DNA of 64,000 bases from Alkalihalobacillus sp. TS-13 (GCF_019720915.1 NZ_JAHKSI010000001.1:3410001-3474000); one strand, 5' to 3'; positions 35,712 through 44,000 are shown, counted from the first letter of the stretch. Program-made: numbers and translations. The notes: a model not told the origin generated them from the sequence alone.

Positions 35712-36398
35712 TCATCTTTTTCGTGTAAGATAACCTTTTTTATATAAAATAACATTTGCTCCGCGTTTATAAGATGAAAAATTGTATTGTTTGATAGCTT
35801 GATAGAAAGCTTTACTACATCCGGGTTTCATTCTGTCATGTAGTTCGATGATCAAGATTTTCACCTTTTCTAACCAATTCTCATACCCTTTGGAAAATAA
35901 CTCTTTCTCGGCGCCTTCCACGTTCAACTTCAAAATATCTATCTCATCAATTCCGTAATCTGATAGGATCGAGTCGATTGTGACAGCTTTAAACGAACCT
36001 GGGTCGTTCTGCTCGGTTTCCTCGACCATCATTCCCCATTCCCCTAAACCTACATCTTTTACTCTCAAATACGTATTCTTGTTCCACAATCCCGAATGTA
36101 ACGCTTCAATTTGATGGTATGATGCGATATTCTTCTCCATCACCTCTATGTTGGATGGGTCTGATTCAACAGCTACCACTTTTGCCTGGGGAAACTGTTC
36201 AGCAAAAAACACGCTGCTATACCCGACATTCGCTCCACCATCGATAATCCACCTCGGGTCGAATGTCAGCTTCGGAAGACGATATTCTTGATCATGAAAA
36301 ACATATTTGAACGTACTGAAGTCAGTAGAGTCTTTTCGGAAATACATCATCTCATCTAGTCCTGGTGCCTTGATGGCATTCAGTTGATACTTTTTCAA
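35712..36398 (-). CDS. FkbM-family SAM-dependent methyltransferase
   Basis: 228 residues. The Rossmann motif I is WIIDGGANVGYSSVFFAEQF, followed by VVAVESDPSNIEVMEKN, and the FkbM hallmark DILKLNVEGAEKELFSKG is present. These enzymes O-methylate sugars or polyketides; no sugar or polymer cluster is nearby, so the substrate is unknown. Start TTG 36398 lies nine bases after AAGGGAG. The gene is alone between the exporter leader and the gas-vesicle terminator. Confidence 0.82.
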   Translation of the reverse strand: MKKYQLNAIKAPGLDEMMYFRKDSTDFSTFKYVFHDQEYRLPKLTFDPRWIIDGGANVGYSSVFFAEQFPQAKVVAVESDPSNIEVMEKNIASYHQIEALHSGLWNKNTYLRVKDVGLGEWGMMVEETEQNDPGSFKAVTIDSILSDYGIDEIDILKLNVEGAEKELFSKGYENWLEKVKILIIELHDRMKPGCSKAFYQAIKQYNFSSYKRGANVILYKKGYLTRKR

Positions 36399-36477
36399 TG
36401 CATTATCTCCCTTTTAATATTTTTTACAGTTTATGATAGGAGATGTATAGCGTGTTATCGTATCACTAAAAATCAAA

Positions 36478-36504
36478 ACCAAAAATGACGGGTTTCCCCG
36501 CCAT
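36478..36504 (-). terminator. Intrinsic terminator of the gas-vesicle operon
   Basis: ATGACGGG and CCCGCCAT pair around TTTCC (one G-T pair). The minus strand continues TTTTTGGTTTTG. It lies 15 bases past the gvpU stop. Confidence 0.8.
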
Positions 36505-36518
36505 TCTGCTGGTTTTTC

Positions 36519-36944
36519 CTATGATGATTTTTTACTGTTGCTGCTATTACTACTACTGCTTTTCGAATCTGATATTTTCCCTAAGAAGAAGCCATCTATT
36601 TGCTCAAGCTTTCCTCTCCAAAGAATTTTCCCTTTTGATGGGGTAGGTTTACTGTCGCCGCAATAAACACGTGTATTCTTCATATGGATGAAGTTCGCTT
36701 CTCCACCCTCATGTGAATCAGCAGCTTCACTTGCCTCAGATAGATCCTCACTAAGCTTTTGAGCAATTTCGCTGCCATCCTCAAGTTTACTGCTAAGCTC
36801 TTCAAAGTATTCTTTAGCTGAAATAATCGATCCAGATATGACAGACCCATTTATATTCAATGTAATATCCAATGAGAAATCACCAGTATTGGCTGCTTTC
36901 ACAAAGTATTCTAGTATACTATCTTTTGGCGCAACTGAACTCAC
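36519..36944 (-). CDS. gvpU: Gas vesicle protein GvpU
   Basis: 141 residues, last gene of the gvp operon as in B. megaterium. A beta-rich N-terminal part (DFSLDITLNINGSVISGSII) is followed by a helical segment, RVYCGDSKPTPSKGKILWRG, and a serine-rich tail (SDSKSSSSNSSNSKKSS). GvpU is an accessory protein reported to affect gas vesicle clustering in the megaterium system; that role is family knowledge. Start GTG 36944 follows AAAGGAG. Confidence 0.88.
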   Translation of the reverse strand: MSSVAPKDSILEYFVKAANTGDFSLDITLNINGSVISGSIISAKEYFEELSSKLEDGSEIAQKLSEDLSEASEAADSHEGGEANFIHMKNTRVYCGDSKPTPSKGKILWRGKLEQIDGFFLGKISDSKSSSSNSSNSKKSS

Positions 36945-36971
36945 TATAATCGCTCCTTTACTAGTAGTAAC

Positions 36972-37676
36972 TTATGCTGAAGTGTCATCTTCACTAGTCA
37001 ATGACGTATCTTCCTCTTCTTCATCCTCTTTTTTTGATTTTTTAGATGCCGTTTTCTTCTTTCCGTTTGTCTTGGATGATTTTTTAGTGCTTTTTTTCTG
37101 TTTTACGTCTTCCTCTTCTTCATCTTCTTCATCGTCTTCAGCTTTAGCATTTTTTGATTGTTTTTTCTTGGTAGAGTTAGAATGCTCCTGACGATTAGGG
37201 GTTGTCTCCTCCTCTTCCTCTTCTTCATCTTCGTCTTCGCCTGCTTCATTTTCTTCGTCGTCTTCCTCTTCGCTTTCAAGGAATTTGTTCATTTTCTCTT
37301 CTAACGATTTCAATCGATCCTGGAGTTTTTGATTTTCTTCCCTCAAATCTTCTAGCTCTTCAGTATCAATCTCTTCAGCTGTGGCACTTACTTCTGTTTC
37401 AGCACTTTCTTCAGACTCATCGCGGTTTCTGTTCAAGAAATTCGTCGTAGATGACTTAAGGCTCTGGGCAGCTAATTTTGATTTGTCTTTTGCTGCACGA
37501 CTTAGATCGATGCTTTTGTTTTTCAATGCTTCTTTATCCACACGTGCCCAAAGTTTCTTTCCATTTTCAGGTGTTGCAAGATATCCGACTGTAGCTCCTA
37601 GGATTCCTCCTGCTACTGTTCGTTTGATCGGTCCACCTGTCACCATGTTTTTAGCTTGTTTTGACTTGTCTACCAT
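36972..37676 (-). CDS. gvpT: Gas vesicle protein GvpT
   Basis: About 234 residues. An N-terminal YtxH-like segment with a glycine-rich hydrophobic stretch (GGILGATVGYLATPENGKKL) is followed by a coiled coil (about 100-135) and a long low-complexity tail of alternating Glu/Asp and Lys/Ser runs. That is the known layout of Bacillus GvpT, whose exact role is unclear. ATG 37676 lies a few bases after GGAGGGG. A 138-base MITE-like insert lies between gvpJ and this gene. Confidence 0.85.
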   Translation of the reverse strand: MVDKSKQAKNMVTGGPIKRTVAGGILGATVGYLATPENGKKLWARVDKEALKNKSIDLSRAAKDKSKLAAQSLKSSTTNFLNRNRDESEESAETEVSATAEEIDTEELEDLREENQKLQDRLKSLEEKMNKFLESEEEDDEENEAGEDEDEEEEEEETTPNRQEHSNSTKKKQSKNAKAEDDEEDEEEEDVKQKKSTKKSSKTNGKKKTASKKSKKEDEEEEDTSLTSEDDTSA

Positions 37677-37701
37677 ACTTTTCCCCTCCATAGATTATTT
37701 G

Positions 37702-37839
37702 GGCTTTGTTAAATAATACTGTTGAATTCTGACTATATTTGATTGAAGCGAAATTTGTGACACTCCTGCGGGAAAAGCGAGCCAAGCGAGACCCCACAGT
37801 GATCGGAAAGGGAGTGAATTTCGCCAAAATCAACAAAGC
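37702..37839. mobile_element. MITE-like element, family 1 (138-base deletion derivative) inside the gvp operon
   Basis: GCTTTGTT at 37703-37710 and AACAAAGC at 37832-37839 bound the element. The left module (TTTGATTGAAGCGAAATTTG, CTCCTGCGGGAAAAGCGAGCC, GCGAGACCCC) joins directly to the other end's GGAAAGGGAGTGAATTTCGC, so the interior is deleted. It starts three bases past the gvpJ stop and ends 26 bases before the gvpT start. Confidence 0.8.
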
Positions 37840-37841
37840 TA

Positions 37842-38174
37842 TTATTTAAGATCTTTAGCATTCAATCGATTTGTATGATTAAGGTTATTTTCAAGTTTAT
37901 CTAGTCTCTCTTTCAATTCCTTGTTTTCATCCTCTAAAGCTTTGGTTTGATCTTCTGTTGCTTTTGAACTCAAGTAAGGATCCGTTTCCCACCAATCCAT
38001 ACCGATTTCCTTCGCTTTATCAACGGAAGCAACAATCAACCGGATTTTGATGGTCAGTAATTCGATATCGGCTAATCCTACTCGGATATCACCTGCAATG
38101 ACCACTCCTTTGTCCAAGACCTTTTCTAGAACATCGACAATTGTATGTGATTGCACTGGATGTTCAACAGCCAT
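37842..38174 (-). CDS. gvpJ: Gas vesicle protein GvpJ (GvpA-like minor shell protein)
   Basis: 110 residues. The N-terminal 75 residues follow the GvpA/J/S family (TIVDVLEKVLDKGVVIAGDI and LLTIKIRLIVASVDKAKEIG), with a WWETDPYLSS insert and a C-terminal coiled coil (about 78-105). GvpJ is a minor component thought to sit at the conical ends or help nucleation. ATG 38174 follows AAGGAGG. Confidence 0.9.
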   Translation of the reverse strand: MAVEHPVQSHTIVDVLEKVLDKGVVIAGDIRVGLADIELLTIKIRLIVASVDKAKEIGMDWWETDPYLSSKATEDQTKALEDENKELKERLDKLENNLNHTNRLNAKDLK

Positions 38175-38259
38175 TGTTTATCCCTCCTTGGTCCTTTGAC
38201 TGGACCCATTAAAAACAATACTTATTATTTATTGTCATATCATTTAATAGGAATTCCTT

Positions 38260-38550
38260 CTATCGAAGCAGGTTTCCTAACGGACCTAGATCTATATTCA
38301 AATCTTCAGCATCAAGGCCAAAGATGTCCTTTAATTCTTCCATTTTTTCTTCTAGATTCATCAGGGCTACACCGAGGTCTTCAATCTGTTCATCGGTAAG
38401 ATTTCCACCTTCTACCCGTCTCATTGCATGCCGTTCAACGATCTGGCGTACTAATTCGATTACAGTCATGACTAATTGTGCCAATCCTTGTTCAGCATTA
38501 TCAGGGTCTAGATTGATTCGTGAATTATTTGTTTGATTCTCCGATTGCAT
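38260..38550 (-). CDS. gvpK: Gas vesicle protein GvpK
   Basis: 96 residues matching GvpK: NLDPDNAEQGLAQLVMTVIE, RQIVERHAMRRVEGGNLTDE and the closing EDLNIDLGPLGNLL. It is an essential accessory protein of gas vesicle formation in tested systems. It overlaps the gvpS end by 26 bases and is followed by gvpJ. Confidence 0.92.
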   Translation of the reverse strand: MQSENQTNNSRINLDPDNAEQGLAQLVMTVIELVRQIVERHAMRRVEGGNLTDEQIEDLGVALMNLEEKMEELKDIFGLDAEDLNIDLGPLGNLLR

Positions 38551-38794
38551 CTGTCAGTTCACCCCTTTGTTTTTCAAAGTTCTCAGAAGATAAATGATTA
38601 TTTTGTTTAGATTGTACGAGTGTTTCAACAGAGGAGATCAAGATTCGTAAATCCAAATACACCAGGTCCACGCCTGCAATTGATATGATGATATCTCCTC
38701 TGATTGCTACTCCTTTATCAAGAATGACGTCTAAAATATCTATAAGTGCAATATCCTTATTTTCAATCGATTCTTTCAAACCTCTATGTGACAT
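38525..38794 (-). CDS. gvpS: Gas vesicle protein GvpS (GvpA-like)
   Basis: About 89 residues of the GvpA/J/S family: IALIDILDVILDKGVAIRGD and YLDLRILISSVETLV. The C-terminus is short and charged. ATG 38794 lies 17 bases after the gvpL stop; an in-frame extension into gvpL has no ribosome binding site. GvpS is a minor shell-related protein in Bacillus clusters. Confidence 0.88.
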   Translation of the reverse strand: MSHRGLKESIENKDIALIDILDVILDKGVAIRGDIIISIAGVDLVYLDLRILISSVETLVQSKQNNHLSSENFEKQRGELTDAIGESNK

Positions 38795-38810
38795 CCTCAG
38801 ATCCCTCTCT

Positions 38811-39623
38811 TTACGAAAAGCTGGAAAAATGATAAGCAGGCCAAGGTCCTGATGCTTCAAATCTCCAACCTGTCTCTCTTAATTCCTCTTCTAAACGTTT
38901 GACTTCTTCTAGATAGGAATCAACTTTATAGACCGGAAGCAAAAATACACTGTTCCAAGTCATGTTTTCTTTTAGACCTGTGACGTCTTTGCTCCAGTTT
39001 CTTTTGACTTCTGCTTGAATGGCAAATGTCTTAAGCTTTTCATGCAATCCTTCACATACACGGTTTTTCTCATTTTCAAGTTCCGATTCAATCAACTCAT
39101 CGATTTTTTTCTTTTCGAAAAATTGCCTTCCTGGAGTCAGGAAACTGATTTCTTTTCGTTTCGCTTCTATTTCGGTATTGTTTTTGCTTACATCCTGCTT
39201 CAATTTCTCATCATCGCAATAGATTTTAAGGTTCCATTCTTCATTTCCCTCAAGTGTTTTGAAGGTTTGTTCAATCTTACTTTTACTTGCCTCGATTTTC
39301 CCTTGCAAGCTTTGTTCATTTTTATAAATCGTGCAGAATTTCAAAGGTATGATTGTATATTCCTTATATAATGCGACAAGTGTTTCATGATGATGGAATG
39401 CCTTGTCCTGCAGCCATTCCATGTCACTGTCTATTTTTTCTTTGATGTTTTCTGCGGAATACTCTTTAGAATCAAGGTTACATACAACCGCGGTGATATT
39501 GTTGAGCTGAATCGTGTAAAGCTCTGATTCACCGTCAAAACCTTTAAACGATGGAAATGATTTTCCTGTTGCTTCTGTTGTTGGAATTAAGCCGTATAAA
39601 TAGATAAGATGAGCCATTTCCAT
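38811..39623 (-). CDS. gvpL: Gas vesicle protein GvpL
   Basis: 270 residues of the GvpF/L family. The N-terminus (HLIYLYGLIPTTEA) and the terminal ASGPWPAYHFSSF are the paired hallmarks, with a central helical region (about 95-200). GvpL-type proteins act in assembly and interact with GvpA and other accessories. ATG 39623 follows AAGGA; ATG 39617 two codons later is also possible. Four bases separate it from gvpG. Confidence 0.92.
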   Translation of the reverse strand: MEMAHLIYLYGLIPTTEATGKSFPSFKGFDGESELYTIQLNNITAVVCNLDSKEYSAENIKEKIDSDMEWLQDKAFHHHETLVALYKEYTIIPLKFCTIYKNEQSLQGKIEASKSKIEQTFKTLEGNEEWNLKIYCDDEKLKQDVSKNNTEIEAKRKEISFLTPGRQFFEKKKIDELIESELENEKNRVCEGLHEKLKTFAIQAEVKRNWSKDVTGLKENMTWNSVFLLPVYKVDSYLEEVKRLEEELRETGWRFEASGPWPAYHFSSFS

Positions 39624-39627
39624 TACC

Positions 39628-39885
39628 TCATTCCTTCTTCTTCGTCATTTCTTCCCATTGTTCCATTTCTTTTTGTTTTGCAATTTCGTATCGCTGTAAG
39701 AGCTCTTCTTCTTTTTCTTTAAAAACATCCTCTGGTATTTCCTCCAGTTCATACATCATCTGAAGCTGAATAAGCTTTTGCTGGATGGTTGGAAGGTCAT
39801 GTAGTTCCTTGTCGACTTCCTCTTTCACTTTTTCACCGACTTTGATGACAAGATTCATTGGTGAGGTAACCAGTTTATGCAGCAT
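39628..39885 (-). CDS. gvpG: Gas vesicle protein GvpG
   Basis: 85 residues, mostly charged helix, starting MLHKLVTSPMNLVIKVGEKV, with LQMMYELEEIPEDVFKEKEE in the middle. This is the GvpG pattern; the protein is an accessory assembly factor. Its ATG overlaps the gvpF stop (TGATG), so translation is coupled. Confidence 0.92.
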   Translation of the reverse strand: MLHKLVTSPMNLVIKVGEKVKEEVDKELHDLPTIQQKLIQLQMMYELEEIPEDVFKEKEEELLQRYEIAKQKEMEQWEEMTKKKE

Positions 39886-40652
39886 CAGCTTTCCTCAACG
39901 GTCAAGCGTATATTGACGAAATTATAAGCCGGCCAGGGACCTGTATAGTTGAAATCAACTTTATCCTTCCATTTCTCATGCGCTTCATTTACCTTTTGAT
40001 CGAATGCTTCCTCCTGGTCTCGATCCACTAAGAATGATGCATTCAAGAGCATTTTTTCACCGAGAGGATCATTTGCTTTTGCAGCTTCAGCCGTTTCCTT
40101 CAGAGGAGCAAAAATTTCAGTTTTTATTTCATGTTGAATTTCGGTAACCATCTTTTGAGCCATTCCGCCTAGTTGGATACGCTCATAATAGCTGGCTGCT
40201 TCTGATTTACCGCGGACAGCTTCTGCTTTCTTTACAGCCTCAGGGTTCTCATTCACCTTTGATTCGAGCCATTCTTTTTTGCCAATGACTTTTAATCCCA
40301 GTTCTATTTTCCCTTTGATTTCAGGGAAAAGTTTCTTAAATTGCGGATAGAGATTTTCAAGAAGGACCTTGACATCATCCTTCGTTTTGAAGACATTTCC
40401 GAAACTGATCGGGATTACGGTATCTTTCTGATCCATTACTTTCGAAACAGTATTTTGATGAAACATCAGGTTATCCTTGTTAGGATGATAGATTTTCATC
40501 GGTACTTCCGCACACACCATAGCAGCATCTTCATGCCGTATCGTGAATATTTCTCTTACTGTGTCTTCTATCTCAACTGTACCGAACTCATCTTCTTGAT
40601 CCGTTTGGATCCCGCAAAATAGGTAAATCCCCTGTTCTTCATGCTCAGCCAT
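39885..40652 (-). CDS. gvpF: Gas vesicle protein GvpF
   Basis: 255 residues of the GvpF/L family. It starts EEQGIYLFCGIQT and ends in NYTGPWPAYNFVNIRL, the two halves of the conserved fold, with a helical C-terminal domain. GvpF binds GvpA and acts in the early assembly steps. ATG 40652 follows AAGGAGAG. Confidence 0.93.
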   Translation of the reverse strand: MAEHEEQGIYLFCGIQTDQEDEFGTVEIEDTVREIFTIRHEDAAMVCAEVPMKIYHPNKDNLMFHQNTVSKVMDQKDTVIPISFGNVFKTKDDVKVLLENLYPQFKKLFPEIKGKIELGLKVIGKKEWLESKVNENPEAVKKAEAVRGKSEAASYYERIQLGGMAQKMVTEIQHEIKTEIFAPLKETAEAAKANDPLGEKMLLNASFLVDRDQEEAFDQKVNEAHEKWKDKVDFNYTGPWPAYNFVNIRLTVEES

Positions 40653-40681
40653 CTTATCTCTCCTTTTTCATGACGACAGTT

Positions 40682-41593
40682 TCATATATTGTTACATTCT
40701 TTTAGTATCAACTCTTCTGCCGCTGCGCGAGGATCTTCTGCCTCAATACAACGACTCATCGGATAACTGAGTATATCGATACATAGCCGTTGAAATTCTT
40801 CATCCTCACCATCGATAGGAATATCTTGTTCTAATGCGATCCTTGCAATCATGATTGATGATCGGATGCTCGGAGCGTTGCTATTGTCTGTCGAACATTT
40901 ATCACGCAAATTGGACACGAGTGTCGTAATCGCTCTTGCGTCATCTTCATCAATTCCAAGCTTTTCAGAAACAATTTCAGTTTCCCCTTCAATATCCTTA
41001 TAATCTACAAATATCGTCACTAATCGATCCATCAGAGCATCCTGGGTTTTATAGACACCTGCGTACTCTGCAGGATTACTTGTGAATATCACTGAAAACT
41101 CTGGATGTACCCGATAGAAGGGCTCCGTATGCTTTGAACCGTATAACGGAAGTACACCTTCTTCCAAAATGGATAAAAACAGGTTGTTCGTCGTAGGCTG
41201 AGAACGTGTAAATTCATCATAAACGAGCGTATAGCCATGCTTGACTGCTTCAAGCAAACGACCGTCCTTCCATGATTCCGTGACGCTTTCATCCTTTTTG
41301 TAAACCCTGCGTACATACTGATCAACGACCTTTTTACTTGTATAGCCTGTAAAATCGCCAATCAAATCCTTATTGTTCAGTTCATGATTCCCATGCATGA
41401 CCATAACGGGTCTCTTTCGTTTCTTCGCAAGGGCAAGTGCAAGCGACGTCTTCCCTGCACCTGTAGGTCCTGTGAAATGGATCGGATATCCTGCTTTCAA
41501 GTATTGCAAGGAGCGGGAAAGCAACTGTTTTGTTTCTGGATCCTGAATTAATTCTCGTGTGTCTTTCTCTATCTGTTCTTTCAATACAGCCAT
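40682..41593 (-). CDS. gvpN: Gas vesicle protein GvpN (AAA+ MoxR-like ATPase)
   Basis: 303 residues. Walker A GPTGAGKTSLALALAKKR is near residue 41, Walker B LVYDEFTRSQP near 125, sensor-like FTSNPAEYAGVYKTQDALMD near 170, followed by a C-terminal helical lid. GvpN is needed for full growth of gas vesicles, probably by remodelling assembly intermediates. ATG 41593 follows AGAGGGAGG. Confidence 0.94.
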   Translation of the reverse strand: MAVLKEQIEKDTRELIQDPETKQLLSRSLQYLKAGYPIHFTGPTGAGKTSLALALAKKRKRPVMVMHGNHELNNKDLIGDFTGYTSKKVVDQYVRRVYKKDESVTESWKDGRLLEAVKHGYTLVYDEFTRSQPTTNNLFLSILEEGVLPLYGSKHTEPFYRVHPEFSVIFTSNPAEYAGVYKTQDALMDRLVTIFVDYKDIEGETEIVSEKLGIDEDDARAITTLVSNLRDKCSTDNSNAPSIRSSIMIARIALEQDIPIDGEDEEFQRLCIDILSYPMSRCIEAEDPRAAAEELILKECNNI

Positions 41594-41616
41594 TGAAGCC
41601 TCCCTCTGGTTACCTC

Positions 41617-41883
41617 CTAGACTTCAACATCGATCGCGCTTCTAAAGCGGATATCCTGTCTCTTGAACGAGGTGACCTCTTTATCTTTATTGACCAAGAC
41701 TTCATAGGTACCAACCATTTCGTCTTTTGCATATTTTTTCATATATTCTTTTTCTTCAATTACTTCAATTGTGACTTTCCAACCTTCATCCTCTGCTGCC
41801 TCTACAGATGTGATCTTATGCGGAGGAGCAACATGCTCTTTGAAAAAATCAGCCACATTTTTCATGATCTCTTTGATTTCCAT
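41617..41883 (-). CDS. gvpR: Gas vesicle protein GvpR (GvpO-like)
   Basis: 88 residues with the GvpO/GvpR fold: a helical start (EIMKNVADFFKEHVAPPHK) and then beta strands (GWKVTIEVIEEKEY, MVGTYEVLVNKDKEV, RQDIRFRSAIDV). ATG 41883 follows GGAGGCGACT; an upstream in-frame start at 41895 overlaps that site. Accessory factor in the operon order A-P-Q-B-R-N. Confidence 0.88.
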   Translation of the reverse strand: MEIKEIMKNVADFFKEHVAPPHKITSVEAAEDEGWKVTIEVIEEKEYMKKYAKDEMVGTYEVLVNKDKEVTSFKRQDIRFRSAIDVEV

Positions 41884-41947
41884 AGTCGCCTCCACTTAGT
41901 CTTTAGATATAGGAAGAGGGAGGGCTCAGTTTAAAGCCCCCTCTCTT

Positions 41948-42211
41948 CTAAATACTGAATTGTGCATTTCTGCGTTCATTGGTTTGTTGCGGTAATCCTT
42001 CTTCTTCCACTTCGTCCCGTAACAGGCCAACTGCTTCCGCATAACGTAACCACGTGTCCACACTTGCAATGACAACGCGTGCTTCAACAGTTAGGATTTC
42101 AATACCTACAACAGAAACTCTTGCAAATGCATCGATGACAATTCCCTTATCGAGAATTCTGTCGATTACCTCTGCTAGACTTGAACTATCAGTACTTTTT
42201 TGAACAGCCAT
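41948..42211 (-). CDS. gvpB: Gas vesicle structural protein GvpB (second GvpA)
   Basis: 87 residues, nearly identical to GvpA over the first 70 residues ([40 protein letters not shown]). It differs mainly in a Val at the position of a GvpA Leu and in the tail ([19 protein letters not shown]). It forms the hydrophobic-inside ribbed gas vesicle shell. In B. megaterium this copy is enough for vesicles in E. coli; whether both are used here is unknown. ATG 42211 follows AAAGGAG. Confidence 0.94.
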   Translation of the reverse strand: MAVQKSTDSSSLAEVIDRILDKGIVIDAFARVSVVGIEILTVEARVVIASVDTWLRYAEAVGLLRDEVEEEGLPQQTNERRNAQFSI

Positions 42212-42240
42212 TGTTACATTCTCCTTTCACGATCGTAGGT

Positions 42241-42693
42241 TTACGAACCTAATGATTTGATATCAGTTGAAGATTTGATATCCGTAGAGCTCTTGATATT
42301 CTGGGAACTTTTGATATCGTTAGCACCCTTGATATCTTTAACGCCTTTCAATTTCGTTCCGTTATTGTTTGAGTTGGAGGAAGAGATTTTCTCTTGAAAT
42401 TCTTGCCCAGCTTCTTTCACTTTAGCTAATTTTTCCCGGACAGATAAAAGCACATCTTGTACTTTGTCTTGTGCTTTGTCTGCTTTACCATGTACTTTTT
42501 CTGCGTTCCGTTCTTTTGCATCAGCTAATTTTTCAGACGCTTCATCGGCTTTTTCCTGAAGGTCATTTGTCATCTTCTCTTTAGCTTTTTCTTTCACTTC
42601 ATCCTTCACCTTTTCTTTTACAGATGAAGGTGTTTTCTCAATAGCCTTGCTTACAGCTTTTTGAGCAACCTTTTTGATAGGTTTATCACTCAT
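42241..42693 (-). CDS. gvpQ: Gas vesicle protein GvpQ
   Basis: 150 residues. The first 110 are a lysine/glutamate-rich helix (VKEKVKDEVKEKAKEKMTND). The C-terminus is a tandem repeat of a six-residue unit (NDIKSS, QNIKSS, TDIKSS, TDIKSL), encoded by an 18-base DNA repeat carrying GATATC. GvpQ is dispensable in some tested Bacillus systems, and the repeat number probably varies. ATG 42693 follows AGGGGGG. Confidence 0.85.
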   Translation of the reverse strand: MSDKPIKKVAQKAVSKAIEKTPSSVKEKVKDEVKEKAKEKMTNDLQEKADEASEKLADAKERNAEKVHGKADKAQDKVQDVLLSVREKLAKVKEAGQEFQEKISSSNSNNNGTKLKGVKDIKGANDIKSSQNIKSSTDIKSSTDIKSLGS

Positions 42694-42721
42694 GGAATCC
42701 CCCCTTTAAGGTGGGTCTCAC

Positions 42722-43168
42722 TTATTTTTTATCATCTAACAATGCATTCAATTTTTCTTCGATTCTTTGCAATTGGTCATTTAAATTTTTATTTTCTTCT
42801 TTCAATTCTTTATACCGTTCATCCGAATCAGATCCAGACTCTTGTACTTCTTCGTCCTCAGTGCCTTCATTGAGTAAAGCGCCACCTGGTTTCAGAAGCG
42901 TCCCTTCGTACTTACTCCAGTAACCTGCTGCAGTTTGGCGTAGAGCCATCATAGCCTGTTCAGTGATCATTTGCTGAGCTGTCCTGCGCAGTTCATTTCC
43001 TGCAGCTCTGACCACTTCCGATTGACCTATGCTGCTCACAACTTTTTTTCCTGTACCGGGACTTGAAAGAAGACCAATACTAGCACCAACAACTCCTCCA
43101 ATGATGGCAAGATTCATCGAATTTTGCTGCATATTCGTTGGTTGAGTATTTTTTTGTTTATCTGTCAT
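42722..43168 (-). CDS. gvpP: Gas vesicle protein GvpP (YtxH-like)
   Basis: 148 residues. A glycine-rich hydrophobic segment (NLAIIGGVVGASIGLLSSPG) near residue 20 is followed by a helical region (QMITEQAMMALRQTAAGYWS) and a C-terminal acidic coiled coil (YKELKEENKNLNDQLQRIEE). Its location right after gvpA and this layout match GvpP. Role unclear, probably accessory. ATG 43168 follows AAAGG. Confidence 0.85.
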   Translation of the reverse strand: MTDKQKNTQPTNMQQNSMNLAIIGGVVGASIGLLSSPGTGKKVVSSIGQSEVVRAAGNELRRTAQQMITEQAMMALRQTAAGYWSKYEGTLLKPGGALLNEGTEDEEVQESGSDSDERYKELKEENKNLNDQLQRIEEKLNALLDDKK

Positions 43169-43232
43169 TACCTTTCGTTTCCCTTCTATTAGTGATCTTC
43201 ATCAATTAGAGTTCTGTCAGAATCAATGATGA

Positions 43233-43490
43233 TCAAAAGCTTAATTGTGCTTGTCGATCGTTTCCTTGTACGAATCCTTCCTCTTGGACATCATCGCGTA
43301 GCAATCCTACTGCATTCGCATATCTCAACCAGGTGTCTACACTTGCGATGACAACTCTTGCTTCTACTGTCAATATTTCAATTCCCACGAGAGATACTCT
43401 AGCGAACGCATCAATTACGATTCCTTTATCTAATATCCTGTCAATGACTTCTGCAAGACTTGAACTATCGGTGCTTTTTTGAACAGCCAT
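43233..43490 (-). CDS. gvpA: Gas vesicle structural protein GvpA
   Basis: 85 residues, the main shell protein: [40 protein letters not shown] and [13 protein letters not shown], with a short polar tail ([10 protein letters not shown]). ATG 43490 follows AAGGAG. It is the first gene of the 14-gene operon; a sigma-B-like promoter ends about 80 bases upstream. The frame is open further upstream but has no start with a ribosome site. Confidence 0.95.
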   Translation of the reverse strand: MAVQKSTDSSSLAEVIDRILDKGIVIDAFARVSLVGIEILTVEARVVIASVDTWLRYANAVGLLRDDVQEEGFVQGNDRQAQLSF

Positions 43491-43568
43491 ACTGACATTC
43501 TCCTTTCGATTTAATTTTAGAGTGATAAAGGGTCTAGCCAATTTGTATATTTGAATGTTAGAGGAACT

Positions 43569-43595
43569 ATACCCCCTTTGATTTGGACTTAAAAC
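43569..43595 (-). promoter_or_regulatory. Sigma-B-like promoter of the gas-vesicle operon
   Basis: On the minus strand GTTTTA (43595 to 43590) and GGGTAT (43574 to 43569) are separated by 15 bases. This matches the Bacillus sigma-B consensus GTTTAA-N12-15-GGGTAT with the last two -35 bases swapped. The 5' leader would be about 70 bases. A separate TATAAT at 43656-43651 has no good -35. Confidence 0.6.
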
Positions 43596-43878
43596 CAGCG
43601 TTGGGCAAAGGCGGAAAAAACATTCCATTTTTTTCACCTAATATTGTCGAATTATATCCTTCTGTAATAGAAGTTTCCTTTATTTAAAGGGACTTTCACG
43701 GTTTCTGTTTTCAGAATAAAACAAACGTAACAATTACATTACAAAAACACATAAATACGGAACATCTGTATAAACGACAATTTTTGAGGATGTTAGAGGA
43801 TTAGTAAGAATATTCAAACTTATCTGATCTCTAAATTCTATAATGCTTGATTTTTGAATATATAACCAATTTTGGTCT

Positions 43879-43907
43879 TTGTATCCTGAAATAGAGTCCC
43901 CTATACT
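43879..43907 (+). promoter_or_regulatory. Possible sigma-A promoter of ehuB
   Basis: TTGTAT and TATACT are spaced by 17 bases, about 95 bases before the ehuB start. The -35 is weak. The rest of the 43640-44000 gap is AT-rich, with no gene. Confidence 0.4.
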
Positions 43908-44000
43908 TATAAGATAGTTCTTTGGTCACTTAAGCTGATTTCTCTCACAAATACTTTCTGCCTTTTCTTTATGTATAAAACTTTTAAGGAGGTTCAAAAA

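Noticed and set aside
39015-39371. 118-codon hydrophobic plus-strand frame over gvpL
   Set aside because: Antisense of a lysine/glutamate-rich gene, which produces Phe/Leu-rich shadows.
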